Shown: positions 45,301 to 55,803, counted from the stretch's first letter. The stretch: DNA of 64,000 nucleotides from Arcuatula senhousia (GCA_963971305.1 OZ020308.1:16463092-16527091), one strand, 5' to 3'. Notes: a model not told the origin generated them from the sequence alone. Made by a program: numbers and translations.

Positions 45301-48300
45301 CATCTTTGAGTCTTATTCAAGTTCCTGTAGCACTAATGAAAATGTCATATTTCATAATTGTACAAAAAGAATATAAATGCAATATTTTGTTTAATTATAC
45401 AACAGCCATCTTGAAAAGGGCTGTTATTGATATCTTTAACTATCTTATTTTAGTAAAATTAATACGATTGCTGCAAATATATGGATATACTTAACAACTT
45501 CTTTTCATTTTTTTTGTCATTTTAAAACTGTAAACACAAAACTTATAGGCAAATTGTAACTCAATTTGTTATATTTGAATTGTTATACCGCAATTATGTC
45601 ATAATTTAGCGCATGCGTAGATGTAAATATTCAAAATTACTTAACATATGTATCTGTTAACCTTATATAAACTTAAAACGTGAATAAATAGTTTAAATAG
45701 AAAAAAATACAGTTAAAGCCATGAATTGTATACAAAAAAATAATAAGAAATGACGCCATTTTGAATTTCATGGCGGCCATCAGTTGAAAATGGCCGAAAT
45801 TGAAATGGCCAACGATCTTATCTTAATGTTGAGTACTTAAGGAACCATCATACCAAATTTCATGCTTTTATCACAAAGTGAAATATTTTACCCTATATCC
45901 GCTCCACTATAAAGAACAAATTCAAGATCATTATATCAAGAAATGCCAGTACTGTTGTAATCCTTAATTACATGCGAGACATACGCGACACAAATATATC
46001 AAATGCTACACAGTATATCAAATGCTATTTTATGTTAACAATGCTACACAGTATATCAAATGCTATTTTATGTTAACAATGCTACACAGTATATCAAATG
46101 CTATTTTATGTTAACAATGCTACACAGTATATCAAATGCTATTTTATGTTAACAATGCTACACAGTATATCAAATGCTATTTTATGTTAACAATGCTACA
46201 CAGTATATCAAATGCTATTTTATGTTAACAATGCTACACAGTATATCAAATGCTATTTTGTGTTAACAATTTATTTGCTTGTTTATAATGGGTCTGTACG
46301 TTTGTTTCCTCGAATTTTTTTTTCAAGAATAAGTTGTCAACCTTTGCTGACAAAAAGGAAGCGGTAGATATCTTCCCTCATATTACCTTGGTAACACTGG
46401 ACACAATACTTAGATGCGCATTCTCCTATCAGGATAACGTACAGGAACAAGGGTAAATCTAATATTTTATTTCGAATAAGTTGGATATGAAAACTAAAAA
46501 ATACCTTTGATAGTTTAATTGCTTAAAATTTGGAACTGCATATCACTTTTCTGTCTGAATCACATGCAAATTTCTCGAAAATAGACTGAATTGAAAATAA
46601 ACTAAGTATAACCCGTAACTGTCTTCATCAATAGTGAAACAAGATAAAACTTGAGGGTAGAACTAAATAGGAATATCTAACCTTTCAGGTGCATAAGTTA
46701 AAAAAATTAATTTAGATACATGTATTTCAAGAAATCTTTCGTCAGCGGAATTAGCAAATTTAACTCTTCATAATCGTACATGTTTTCTTTTTTAGAACTA
46801 AACACCCGTATGTCTATGCAGTAACAACATTGGCACATCTTTTACTGAGCAGATGCTTGTAAGTTCAAAACTTCTTCTTTTTAGCTGATATGTTTTGTGT
46901 GTATTGCACTGGCCGAAGACAATTTTCGTAAAAGCATTTTTCAGCAACTGGTATTTGCTAGGCAATATCAGCATAACATGAGTGTATGGGTGAATCGGTG
47001 TGTTGGCGTTGTACACCAAAGCATCACTATAGAGTTCATACAAGGGATGATGAACATAAAAAGAATAATAAAACGAACATAAAATCGTGGTAGAATATAA
47101 TAAGAGGGGATGGGAAACAAAGGAGCAGTTAAGCATGATCGTACATATTGTGGGCGGTATTGAATTGCAGGTCTACTTCCTTTTTAATGTTGAAACGGAA
47201 TCGGAAATTTCTGATATTTAGTCCATTTGTTGAACTAAAAACTGTTATTTTTGTTGATAGATTTTAAGCTATTTACAAACATGCATCATACATGTGTCAT
47301 ATCTTTTCAATTTGCTTTTTTTATGTTAATTTTTTTAAGGAAGCCATGGTATCAAATAGATTTTATACACAAACTGAGTAGTGAGGGTCGGGAATATTGG
47401 AAACTTTGTAATTACTCACACAACTTCTCTATGAACATCATACAGGAAAGGAAAAAGAAGTTGGTGAGTATCTTAGTTATGACGTTGTACTGTCACTGAA
47501 ACGAAATGACGAATACTTTGACCAACTCTCTCTAATACATACAAAACTAATGTCCTAAATGGATAAGTTGAAAATTGTCAAACATCTGATTCTCCTTTCC
47601 CCCGTGTGTTTTACGGTTCATTCTTATGTGACTATTTGCATTATACCTATAAAGTTTGCAAAGGAATGACTCGCACGTTACTGAGTACCGACATTTATCT
47701 TATTTGCTAGGTCAGAATTATGGTGATGTATTATTCTAGGATCTTATGACCGTAATGAAAAAAGAAGTTTGGTGTCATAGAACTTAGTTTAGCCCACCAT
47801 TTCTTTTGAAATCCTTGTGTCAGTTGTGCTTCTGTCCGTTTTCTTTCGCTCTTTTGAACATTTGGAGATTTATCATTTCTGATATAATTGGTTATTGGGT
47901 TACTACCTTTACTTGCGGTTTTCTGTAAACTTCTTACAGGTTAAAAGAAGCAGAGATGTACCTTTGGGCTATTAAAATGTCTTACATCCCACAGAGCAAA
48001 GTCAGTTAGTCACACAAACGAGAACAGCAAAAAGAAACAGGCAACATAAAACACATAAAACCCATTGAATAACAATCAACAACGCTAGCCTGAGTCGTAA
48101 CGTGAAGGAATTCAGGTGCTCCGTAATGGTAAGCAGTTCCTGCTTGTTACAACGCACCCATCACATTGCTAACATTCAATTTTAAAAGCGTGTCGAATCT
48201 AATAAAGGAGAACAAAATAAAGACTGAATTGTTGTCCTTATCTTTTCAGAAAGATGAGGGATTGCCAACGAAACGCTATCTTGACTTCCTTGACATTTTG

Positions 48301-51300
48301 TTGACAGCCAAGGATGAGGAGGGAAACGGACTTTCGGACGAGGACATAAGAGCGGAGGTTGATACTTTTATGTTTGAAGGTAAAGTTGCTTTGATTTTGT
48401 CTCTCATGCGATAAAAGACGCATAAGGTGAGACTTTAATTGAGCAAGGTTTCCACAAATGTGCGTGCGTGCGTGAGTTTATAAGTATACGAGTAATTTGT
48501 GTAAGTGAAAATTAAGATTACTGAAGTTAAAACATATTTATTTTTCCTGGATTGGTAAACATGCCAATTTGCATGTGAAAACAGAATCCCTCACCAGCTT
48601 TCAGTTTCCATAGTGGCAATTGTAAAGCGACCTGCATTGAGCCTACTCTTAACAAAATCGACAAAGGGGTCTTAAACATTGGTTAAATTATAAAGTACGT
48701 TCATATGGTACCAAGAACTGACAGTCTTAGAACTTGCAGAGCTACATTTTATTTACATATTCATATAGTATTAAGCTGGAAATTCTCCATTGCCCGTAAG
48801 AGGTAAAACGGTAATAACAGCATTTGAATTAGTGGACTTTTCCTTTTAGGACACGATACCACAGCTGCTGGTATAAGCTGGACGATTTATTGTCTGGGTA
48901 AATATCCAAAGGAACAAGAAAAGGTGTACCAAGAAGTATCAGATCTGCTGGGAGACAAGGAGGAAATATCATGGTTCGTTCGATTTGTTGCACTTGTTTA
49001 TTAAATGGGGGTTTTGTAACATGTATTTATTATGAAAACATTTATTTTTGTTGGCCGGATTTCACTAGTGAAAATCCGGGTTATAAAATGGTGACGGGTC
49101 GGATGGGCGGGCGGGGAATATTCTTTCGTAAAAGTTTTTTTCATCAAATACTAATCACAGCGTCTTGATATTTACTATGCAGCACCAGAATGGGCTCCCA
49201 TAGCGTTGGATTCGATTTTATGTCTGTCGCTCACCTACTTCCTGTTTACAGACTCATTTAATTTTTGAAATTAATGTACAATAATAGAAAATTTCATGAG
49301 TTTTCTCAGCAACTACTAATTAAGCCTCTTGATATTTGGTATGCAGCATCAGCATGGGCTCCCATAACGTGGGATTCGATTTCAGGTCTGTTGTTTACCT
49401 ACTTCCTATTTGCCGACTTAGTTAATTGCGGGCCGGGAAAATACTTTCGTAACAGTTTTCTCGCAACTACTAATCACAGCGTCTTGATATTTGGTATGCA
49501 GTACCAGCATGGGCTCCCATAACGTGTGATTCGATTTCAGGTATGTTGCTTACCTACTTCTTGTTTACCGACTTAGTTAATTTTTTACATTAATGTTCAA
49601 TAATTGAAAATTTTCGTAACAGTTTTCTCAGCAACTACTTATCACAGCATCTTGATATTTGGTATGAAGCATCAGCATGGGCTCCCATAAAGTGGATTTT
49701 GATTTTAGGGTTGTGGCTCTTATACTTCCTGTTAAACGAAATCCGGCAATTTCTGTCTTTGACCCATTTTTTAGTATGGGATATGGCAATTAGATTACCT
49801 TTTTCTGTGTAATTATGTGCTGATTTTCCACTTGATAAATTCGATTTCAAAAGCTAAGTCATCAGTTTTTTGACGTAGTTGACATTAGCTCACAAGTAAA
49901 GCCAAAAGTTTCTTGAATGGGCATAATTTAATTGACACGATTTGTTAACACTGAACTTGTTAATTGTTATACCCCGCCACACTAAGTGGCGAGGTATTAT
50001 GTTATACCCTCAGTTTCTTTCGGTGTCTGTCCGTCCCCCGAAGATTTCCGGATGATAACTTGAAAACGCGTCAATGGATTTGAATTATGGCACGCCATAT
50101 TTATATTTATTCCTCTTTAAAGATATCTCATAAAATTTATAAGATATCTCGTATACTTTATAAGATATTTTATTAAATATATAAGATATCTCATATAAAT
50201 TGGGAGTTTATAAGATATCTTATAAAACATATGAGATATCTTATAAAATATATAAGATATCTTATAAAACATATAAGATATCTCATAAAGTTTATAAGAT
50301 ATCTCATAAAGTTTATAAGATATCTTATCAAGATTATTAGATATCTAATATAAAATAATTTATAAGATATCTTATAAAACCAATAAGATATCTTATAAAG
50401 TTTATAAGATATCTCATAAAGTTTATAAGATATCTTATATATTTTATGAGATATCTTATTAGTTAATTTTCATAAAGTTTACGAGATATCTTATAAACCT
50501 TATAAGATATCTTATAATTTTTATAAGATATCTTATAAATTATTTTATATAAGATATCTCATAATAATTTTAAGATATCTAATAAACTTTATAAGATATC
50601 TTATATGTTTTATAAGATATCTTATATATTTTATAAGATATCTCATATGTTTTATAAGATATCTTATAAACTCCCATTTATATAAGATATCTTATATATT
50701 TAATAAGATATCTTATAAAGTATATGAGACATCTTATAAACTTTATAAGATATCTTATATGTTTATAAGGCCTCTTTACAGATATCTCATAAAATTTATA
50801 AGATATCTCATATACTTTATAAGATATATCATAAAGTTTATGAGATATCTGATAAACTTTATAAGATATCTTATAAAAAATAATTTATAAGATATCTTAT
50901 ATCTTTTATAAGATATCTTATAAACATTATGAGATATCTAATAAACTTTATCAGATATCTTATAAACATTGTTTTAAGAAGATATCTCATTTTCTTTTAA
51001 AAATATCTTATATAGTAAATAAGATATCTTATAAAATTTATAAGATATCTTATAAAATATATAAGATATCTTATGAATTATTTTTTATAAGAAATCTCAT
51101 AAAGTTTATAAGATATCTCATAAAGTTTATAAGATATCTTATAAAGTTTATGAGATATCTTAAAAAGTATATGAGATATCTTATAAAGTTTATGAGATAT
51201 CTATAAAGAAGAATAAATGTAAAAACGGCTTGCCATATTGAATGATATTTTGAACAGCTGTTGAGTACAATAAAATACAGGTTAAAGATCTTAATATACT

Positions 51301-54300
51301 GGACATTTTGAGAGTCAAGTAAATCTAGTAGTTATCAAGTAGGTTTTGTCCGTTCCAGCAGAGATATGGTCTTCTAGAGTAGACAGACTAAAGGTATAGA
51401 AAAGATAAATATTAAGTACGTAATTTTTTTTATATCTTATAGGGACAATTTATCACAAATTCCAAAACTAACTGCATTCATCAAGGAATCAATGAGAATG
51501 TTTGCGCCAGTTCCGGGAACAGCACGCAGACTGACATCACCTATGCGTTTTGGAGACTGTGAAATTCCAGCTGGTGTCCATATTGATATAAATATCCATA
51601 TGATTCATCACCACCCAGACGTTTGGCCAGATCACAATGTAAGCAGAAAAAGATCAATTTGGGTTTAATTCACTTTTTTTACGCATCTTCTTGGTCATAT
51701 AGGGCCGTCAGTTTTGATAGTGGAGGAAACAGGAGTAAACAGAGGAAACCCCCGAATTTGGACAGTTAACTGACAAACCCAACCACATACAGGCACAGGG
51801 GCTTGGTACAATTTTTAAATATATTTACTTTAAGTTGATATAAGTAATCAGTTTTTGTCTCGCCTGCGACGAATAGTCACGGAAGGCGAGACATAGGTAT
51901 TACTTTCCGGCGGCGGCGGCGGTGGCGACGGCGGCGGCGTTGTAAACTTTTTTGTAAGACTTTTGTGGACAATGAATTGCTTAAAAAGTATAATAGCTAG
52001 GCATCTGATATTTGGTATACAGACAGTTCAGGTTATGGTCTACGCAACTGTCACCATGCCATGTGACCTTGACCCCATTTTCACGCTCCAGTGACTCTGT
52101 GAACTTAGGTATTTTTTCAGGCCGTAAACTTTTTTGTAAGACTTTTGTGGACGATGAATTGCTGGAAAAGTATATTAGCTAGGCATCTGATATTTGGTAT
52201 ACAGACAGTTCAGGTTATGGTCTAAACAACTGTCTCCATGTTTTGTAACCCTGACCGCATTTTCACGCTCCAGTGACTCTGTGAACTTAGGTCTTTTTCA
52301 GGCCGTAAACATTTTTGTAAGACTTTTGTGGACGATGAATTGATGGAAAAGTATATTAGCTAGGCATCTGATATTTGGTATACAGACAGTTCAGGTTATG
52401 GTCTACGCAACTGTCACCATGTCATGTGACCCTGACCCCATTTTCACGCTCCAGTGACTCTGTGAACTTAGGTCATTTTTCAGGCCGTAAACTTTTTTGT
52501 AAGACTTTTGTGGACGATGAATTGCTGGAAAAGTATATTAGCTAGGCATCTGATATTAGGTATACAGACAATTTAGGTTATGGTCTACGCAACTGTTACC
52601 ATGCCATGTGACCATGGCCCCATTTTCACGCTTTAGTGACTGTGAACTTAGGTCTTTTTTCAGGCCAAAAAACTTTTTTGTAAGACTTTTGTGGACGATG
52701 AATTGCTGGAAAGTTATAATAGCTATATGCATCTGATATTGGGTAAACAGACAGTTGAGGTTATGGTTTACGCAACTGTCACCATGCCTTGTGACCCTGA
52801 CACAATTTTCATGCTCCAGTGACTCTGTGAACTTAGGTCTTTTTTTTTCAGACAGAAAACTTTTTGTAATACTTGTGTGGACAATGGATTGCTTGAATAC
52901 TATAATAACTAGGCATCTATGTGTGGATCGTGTCTTTCTGGCACATATTCCATATTCTTTCGTTTTTTATATATGTTTTTAGGTATACAGACACTTTTTG
53001 TGTTTATATCAAGAAATGAAAGCTTAAGTAGTTGATTTAAGTGATGGAGCCGGCAGGCGAGACATACTTTTAGTGGCCACACTTGTTTTAATTGTACCAA
53101 GCCCCTGTGATACAGGTGGGGAAGTCCCTATTTTGTAAACGGGACTCGGACACAATCTGAGAAGAGATCGGCTGTGATGAATAGTGTGGTACTTTGACAT
53201 CGCCTTAGATCACTCGGCCACCAAGGCACCAAAAGTCCAAGTTAGGTTACTCATTGAGTCATTTTGTCACCAACAGAACACAGGCGTTTGGGTCTAGAAT
53301 TATATTTTTTTTATCTATTTATGTGTTTATAAAAAATTCTGACCATCGCTATATTTCTATTTCCAGGTATGGAAATAGTAATCTCGGGAGGTTCCGAATT
53401 TTTATGTTCACACAATTCATAAAAATATAATTCTATAGATCCAGAAGCCAGTTCGACAGGATTGCACATTCCTGAACATTAAAAAATACAAAAATACTTT
53501 ACAAAAAGTAAAACGCTATTACAATACTTGTCTTTCTAAATGGCAAAGACGACACTGTTCAAGAAATATTATTTTTCTTATGCCCCGACGATGACATGTC
53601 GGGGTATTAAGTTTTACTCATGTCCGTCCGTAAGAATTTTCCGTCAAGCCTTTCCAGAAACGATATAGGAGAATAGTTTATCTGGCATGGTGATTCAGTC
53701 ATGACAAACTGTATGTCTTAACCGATTTTTTCACCTGTCGAACTTCTACTTTTTGTTTGGCACTAAGCTTTTATGAAAATTTGTAAAAAAAAAAGAATAC
53801 CAATAAGCTGTTCGCAGAAAGCCTATATGTATAAGAAAAAATTTGAATTTGACAGGATGGTTCAATTTGATAAACTGTATGTTTATGTTCAGAACTGTCA
53901 AGCTTTTATTTATTCTTTTGGGTGTATGCTGGGGCATCTTAGTCCCATGTACACATACTTCATTTTTATATTCAATGGGTAAAAAGTATTTTTAATTTGG
54001 TACTATACATAAATTGCGATGTTTTTAGCTATTACTGACATGATTGTAGGTGTTTAAGCCGGAGAGATGTTTAGCTATTACTGACATGATTGTAGGTGTT
54101 TAAGCCAGAGAGATGTTTAGCTATTACTGACATGATTGTAGGTGTTTAAGCCGGAGAGGTTTTTAGATGAAGACATTGTCACTAGACATCCGTACAGCTA
54201 TGTACCGTTCGCCGCAGGTTCAAGGTATGTACCTGGGTTTGATGTAATGTCAAAAGTAAAACTTTCAGCTTTCAATGTTTTCAGCAATAAGCTTTTGCGA

Positions 54301-55634
54301 CTGGTGTTTCCTAACTATTCAAGCTAAAAAAAAACAAAATGTAAATGAATAACAGCATTATGATGGCTACATGACGTCTGTCTCATTACATAAAATGTGG
54401 TTCCCGCAGGGTTACAAACGACCTGCGACCTGAGGGCTTTTTAAGGGAGACTTCCGACCTACACCTCGTAAAATCGACCTATGCCCAAAAACGACCTGCG
54501 ACCTCCGCCAAAATATGCCTTTTAAAAGCGACCTTGCGACCTCAGGCCCCTTTTTAGAGCGACCTTGCGACATGAGGGGGGTACCCTGCGGGAGCCCCTA
54601 AAAAAAAGGTAAAAACAAAATTACCAGTCCAAATTTCCAAGAAGAAAAGACAAAATAAGGCAATAGTCCTGCTTTGGTACAGGAATTTCAAAAGCAATAA
54701 TGATCACTCGGTATTGCGAGCTTTTGCTTTGTTAAGGAATAGACAAATGCAGAAATTGACCATCCGTATTGGGCACCTGTACAGGGTTCAGTTTGTTTCG
54801 GTCGTATCATGCTCAGCTCGGCGTAGCTTTTTATTTACAACAAAAATGCATGCTAGAGGGAAACTGGTATATCTAAAACTTACTCATTGAATAAATTATA
54901 TAAAATGACTGTAAAAGTTTTGTTTTGAATTTCAAAACTGTGTACTTTGTTTTTCATTGTATTGTTGGATTAACTTTGTTGAATTTTAATAGGAACTGTA
55001 TCGGTCAAAATTTTGCTATGAATGAAATAAAGGTAGTGCTTGGAAGACTTATTAAAAGGTAAAATACTGTTTATAAGCATTGAATAAATTATCAATAAAT
55101 GTAAAGATCTTTGTCAATTAAGCAATTTTGGTTTTGAAATGGCTCCATATTGATACTCTTATAGGGTTAAGTCTTTATATTGCAAAATATTAAAAATATT
55201 AGCAACACAACAAAGCTTCAAGGAGTTCTATTCAACAAAGATTTATGAATAAATAAAACATTTGATAAAAGAAATGTTGGGGGTTGTTTTATCTATTAAA
55301 TATTTGGGGGGGGGGGGTTACACGTGGATGTTTATGTCTTGTTATTTTTTTATATCAAGTATGTTCACCCCTAGATAGGTGAGTACGCATAAAAAAGTGT
55401 TTGTAAAGATGTTATTTTTTCGAATTTCAGTCACAAAATGTGGAGAACAAAATGTGCAAAATGATATTCAAACAAATTGCGAAGCATATCTAATTTCCAT
55501 TGTTGGTTAATTTTGATGTGATATTTGACAGGTTTAAGGTATCTTTAGTGGAGGGACATCCATACGAAATCAATCCAGAATTAGTTATGAGAGCTAAATA
55601 CGGAATAAAAATCAAATTGGATAAAAGAGCTTAA
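38246..55634 (+). CDS. CYP4: Cytochrome P450 family 4 monooxygenase, complete 12-exon gene
   Basis: Exons: 38246-38419, 39981-40182, 40595-40722, 46328-46452, 46796-46858, 47340-47463, 48250-48379, 48850-48973, 51443-51638, 54142-54224, 54993-55058, 55532-55634. They sum to 1518 nt, giving 505 residues plus TAA, the usual P450 length, and all phases match. Seen: an N-terminal membrane anchor (about residues 5-25); a Pro-containing hinge; C-helix WERNRK (W137, R141); I-helix EGHDTT with E315, the Glu that in CYP4 enzymes can link covalently to heme; ExxR as E372/R375; PERF at 426-429; and heme loop FAAGSRNCIG with axial C452. Known of the family: ER-anchored, NADPH-P450 reductase-dependent oxidation, often omega-hydroxylation of fatty acids; the substrate here is unknown. 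Intron 1 has a GC donor; all others are GT-AG. An alternative start is the adjacent ATG at 38249. Confidence 0.95.
38453..38628. repeat. Repeat S copy flanked by a long direct duplication (CYP4 intron 1)
   Basis: The left part of S (AATGAGATGTGGAATTAGTG) lies between two near-identical 28-bp blocks, TGATTTAGCGTATGCCTCTG at 38454 and TGATATAGCGTATGCCTCGG at 38602. Confidence 0.55.
38709..39756 (-). mobile_element. Tandem-core element, family A, diverged copy with a different core (CYP4 intron 1)
   Basis: Minus-strand 5' AACAAGAGGCTCCCAAGAGC and 3' CCAGGTGAGCTAAAAAA match family A. The interior holds two units of about 506 bp (TTTTTGCAAATAACTCAAAA) instead of the 160-bp unit. GTCGTC microsatellite at 38759-38785. 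Confidence 0.75.
39981..40182 (+). CDS. CYP4: CYP4 exon 2
   Basis: Acceptor TTTGCTCCAG, donor GGATAG|GTATAT, phase 0 in and 1 out. Encodes [11 protein letters not shown] through YLKDWIG, the N-terminal beta region and B helix of CYP4 enzymes. Confidence 0.93.
40595..40722 (+). CDS. CYP4: CYP4 exon 3 (C helix)
   Basis: Acceptor TTATATAG, donor TTACTG|GTAAAT. Encodes [20 protein letters not shown] followed by the FHFEILKPY stretch, a CYP4 signature with the heme-propionate-binding W137 and R141. Confidence 0.95.
41008..41100 (-). mobile_element. Family B fragment (CYP4 intron 3)
   Basis: TTTTGTCTCGTCTGGGACAA and a GGCGACGGCGGCGG patch, the 3' end of family B in minus orientation. Confidence 0.45.
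41368..41530 (+). repeat. Short interspersed repeat S, reference copy
   Basis: Cleanest copy: AATAATGAGATGTGGAATAA at the start, TTCAGAAAAACCACAATGG in the middle, GGCCCATGGTCTAAATATAA at the end. No A/B boxes or inverted ends seen; class unknown. Confidence 0.65.
41704..43325 (+). repeat. Tandem array of about 345-bp units (CYP4 intron 3)
   Basis: AAACTTGATTTTTCACCAAA recurs at 41711, 42054 and, diverged, 42954, each followed by a GGCCATTTTCAAGATGGC-type palindrome. The second unit is split by the family F element. An inverted, diverged counterpart lies at 45395-45925. Confidence 0.65.
42243..42810 (-). mobile_element. Tandem-core-like element, family F
   Basis: Minus strand: 5' AACAAGTGCTGACTG, hairpin GTGTTGGGGATGCCCAACAC, then TGTCTCCCAAACGAA. 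3' hairpin TCTCCCAAACGAAAGTTTGG on the plus strand at 42247. A TTA/ATT microsatellite (42291-42331) sits next to the 3' hairpin. No tandem core is evident. Confidence 0.72.
43330..44490. other. CYP4 intron 3 sequence, no further feature seen
   Basis: Unique AT-rich DNA without exon-like segments that fit the P450. Confidence 0.45.
44497..45014 (+). mobile_element. SINE-like interspersed repeat, GC-rich copy (CYP4 intron 3)
   Basis: Contains the core CACGTTAAAGAACCCTGCTG and ends in an ACTA tandem tail (44996-45014), typical of a retroposed element. An opposite-strand copy lies at 59985-60470. Confidence 0.65.
45395..45925 (-). repeat. Inverted counterpart of the 345-bp array
   Basis: Reverse complement shows GATAAAAGCATGAAATTTGG, GGCCATTTTCAACTGATGGC and GTGGAGCGG, as in 41690-41850. 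Confidence 0.55.
46006..46268 (+). repeat. 38-bp tandem repeat, about seven units
   Basis: Unit begins ATGCTACACAGTATATCAAA and ends TTATGTTAACA; copies are nearly identical (one G for A in the last). It ends 60 bases before CYP4 exon 4. Confidence 0.9.
46328..46452 (+). CDS. CYP4: CYP4 exon 4
   Basis: Acceptor TTTTTTCAAG, donor CAAGG|GTAAAT, phase 0 in and 2 out. Encodes the D-E region containing [16 protein letters not shown], typical of CYP4. It starts about 60 bases after a 38-bp tandem array. Confidence 0.93.
46796..46858 (+). CDS. CYP4: CYP4 exon 5
   Basis: Short exon of 63 bases; acceptor CTTTTTTAG, donor ATGCTT|GTAAGT, phase 2 in and out. Encodes [20 protein letters not shown], where CYP4 enzymes have HPYV. 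Confidence 0.9.
47340..47463 (+). CDS. CYP4: CYP4 exon 6
   Basis: Acceptor TTTTTTTAAG, donor AAGTTG|GTGAGT. Encodes the F-G region ([20 protein letters not shown] and on to ERKKKL). Phases fit exons 5 and 7. Confidence 0.9.
48250..48379 (+). CDS. CYP4: CYP4 exon 7 (start of I helix)
   Basis: Acceptor TATCTTTTCAG, donor GAAG|GTAAAG. Contains [12 protein letters not shown] and EVDTFMFE, ending in E315, the CYP4 I-helix glutamate. Confidence 0.95.
48537..48690 (-). mobile_element. Truncated copy of the tRNA-derived SINE (CYP4 intron 7)
   Basis: ATATTTATTTTTCCTGGATT through GACAAAGGGGTCTT matches 165-290; the tRNA-like head is missing. Confidence 0.55.
48850..48973 (+). CDS. CYP4: CYP4 exon 8 (GHDTTAAG oxygen-binding motif)
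   Basis: Acceptor TTCCTTTTAG, donor TCATG|GTTCGT. Encodes [11 protein letters not shown] and the J-helix lead-in. The donor is weak (GTTCGT) but gives the only in-frame join to exon 9. Confidence 0.93.
49052..49770 (-). mobile_element. Tandem-core element, family G, longer copy (CYP4 intron 8)
   Basis: Plus-strand left end GGATTTCACTAGTGAAAATCC hairpin with GGGCGGGCGGGG; right end AAATCCGGCAATTTCTGTC. Four units with CAGCATGGGCTCCCATAACG. Confidence 0.7.
49974..50085 (-). mobile_element. 3' end of another tandem-core-like family (TACCCCGCCAC)
   Basis: Hairpin CCCCGCCACACTAAGTGGCG, then GTCTGTCCGTCCC. The rest is cut off by the inverted-repeat element that follows. Confidence 0.5.
50086..51237. 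mobile_element. GATATC foldback array with terminal inverted repeats and 6-bp duplication (CYP4 intron 8)
   Basis: Ends TATGGCACGCC and GGCTTGCCATA are inverted repeats, flanked by TTGAAT at 50080-50085 and 51238-51243. The interior has about forty GATATC palindromes at 20-25-base spacing (TATAAGATATCTTATA types). Confidence 0.85.
51443..51638 (+). CDS. CYP4: CYP4 exon 9 (K helix ExxR)
   Basis: Acceptor ATATCTTATAG, donor CACAAT|GTAAGC. Encodes the K helix with ESMR (E372/R375), the [10 protein letters not shown] substrate-site strand and [10 protein letters not shown]. Confidence 0.95.
51854..53096 (-). mobile_element. Tandem-core element, family B, copy 3 with another core (CYP4 intron 9)
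   Basis: Minus-strand 5' AACAAGTGTGGCCACT, then GTCTCGCCTGCCGG; 3' microsatellite of GCCGCC and hairpin GTCTCGCCTTCCGTGAC. Five units of about 180 bp (AGGCATCTGATATTTGGTAT), unrelated to the core of copies 1 and 2. Confidence 0.75.
53279..53455. mobile_element. Diverged copy of the CACAGGCG MITE (CYP4 intron 9)
   Basis: Starts CACAGGCGTTTGGGTCTAGA; the far end (TCTATAGATCCAGAAGCC) is only weakly complementary. Confidence 0.45.
53579..53660 (-). mobile_element. 3' end fragment of a tandem-core-like family (ATGCCCCGACG)
   Basis: Hairpin CCCCGACGATGACATGTCGGGG followed by GTCCGTCCG on the plus strand. Confidence 0.5.
54027..54164 (+). repeat. Three tandem 46-bp copies of the exon 10 splice acceptor
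   Basis: Units start at 54027, 54073 and 54119. Each carries the intron end CTATTACTGACATGATTGTAG plus the first bases of exon 10 (GTGTTTAAGCC). Only the third continues into the real exon. Confidence 0.9.
54142..54224 (+). CDS. CYP4: CYP4 exon 10 (PERF and heme loop start)
   Basis: Encodes [12 protein letters not shown] through VPFAAGSR; donor TCAAG|GTATGT. The acceptor TGATTGTAG is the third of three 46-bp tandem copies. Using copy 1 or 2 would shift the frame and hit a TAA, so only this one preserves the protein. Confidence 0.93.
54403..54605. mobile_element. MITE-like repeat (CYP4 intron 10)
   Basis: Ends TTCCCGCAGGGTTAC and GTACCCTGCGGGAGCC are inverted; the interior repeats GACCTGCGACCT-type words. 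Confidence 0.55.
54795..54836 (-). mobile_element. 5' end fragment of family E
   Basis: TCGGTCGTATCATGCTCAGC and TCGGCGTAGC on the plus strand are the complement of the family E start at 8362. Confidence 0.55.
54993..55058 (+). CDS. CYP4: CYP4 exon 11 (heme cysteine)
   Basis: Acceptor TTTTAATAG, donor TAAAAG|GTAAAA, phase 2 in and out. Encodes [20 protein letters not shown], with axial ligand C452. Confidence 0.95.
55532..55634 (+). CDS. CYP4: CYP4 exon 12 and stop
   Basis: Acceptor ATATTTGACAG. Encodes [20 protein letters not shown] and the basic C-terminus, ending KLDKRA and TAA at 55632-55634, as in other CYP4 C-termini. Confidence 0.95.
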
Positions 55635-55803
55635 TGCCGAAGGAAGTGAAACAGACCAATGTATTGCCATTATAATTTACCATTGTACCTTGTAAGGGTT
55701 TTTAAGGGAACCATTCTGTATGCCAAAGATTTTGTAAATGCATGTATTAAATGATTATTTAAATAATGTATCAAAAATAAGTAATTTGTTATGTACAGTA
55801 TAG

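Noticed and set aside
46006..46268. CRISPR-like regular repeats
   Set aside because: Units are head-to-tail with no spacers, in a eukaryotic intron: a minisatellite.
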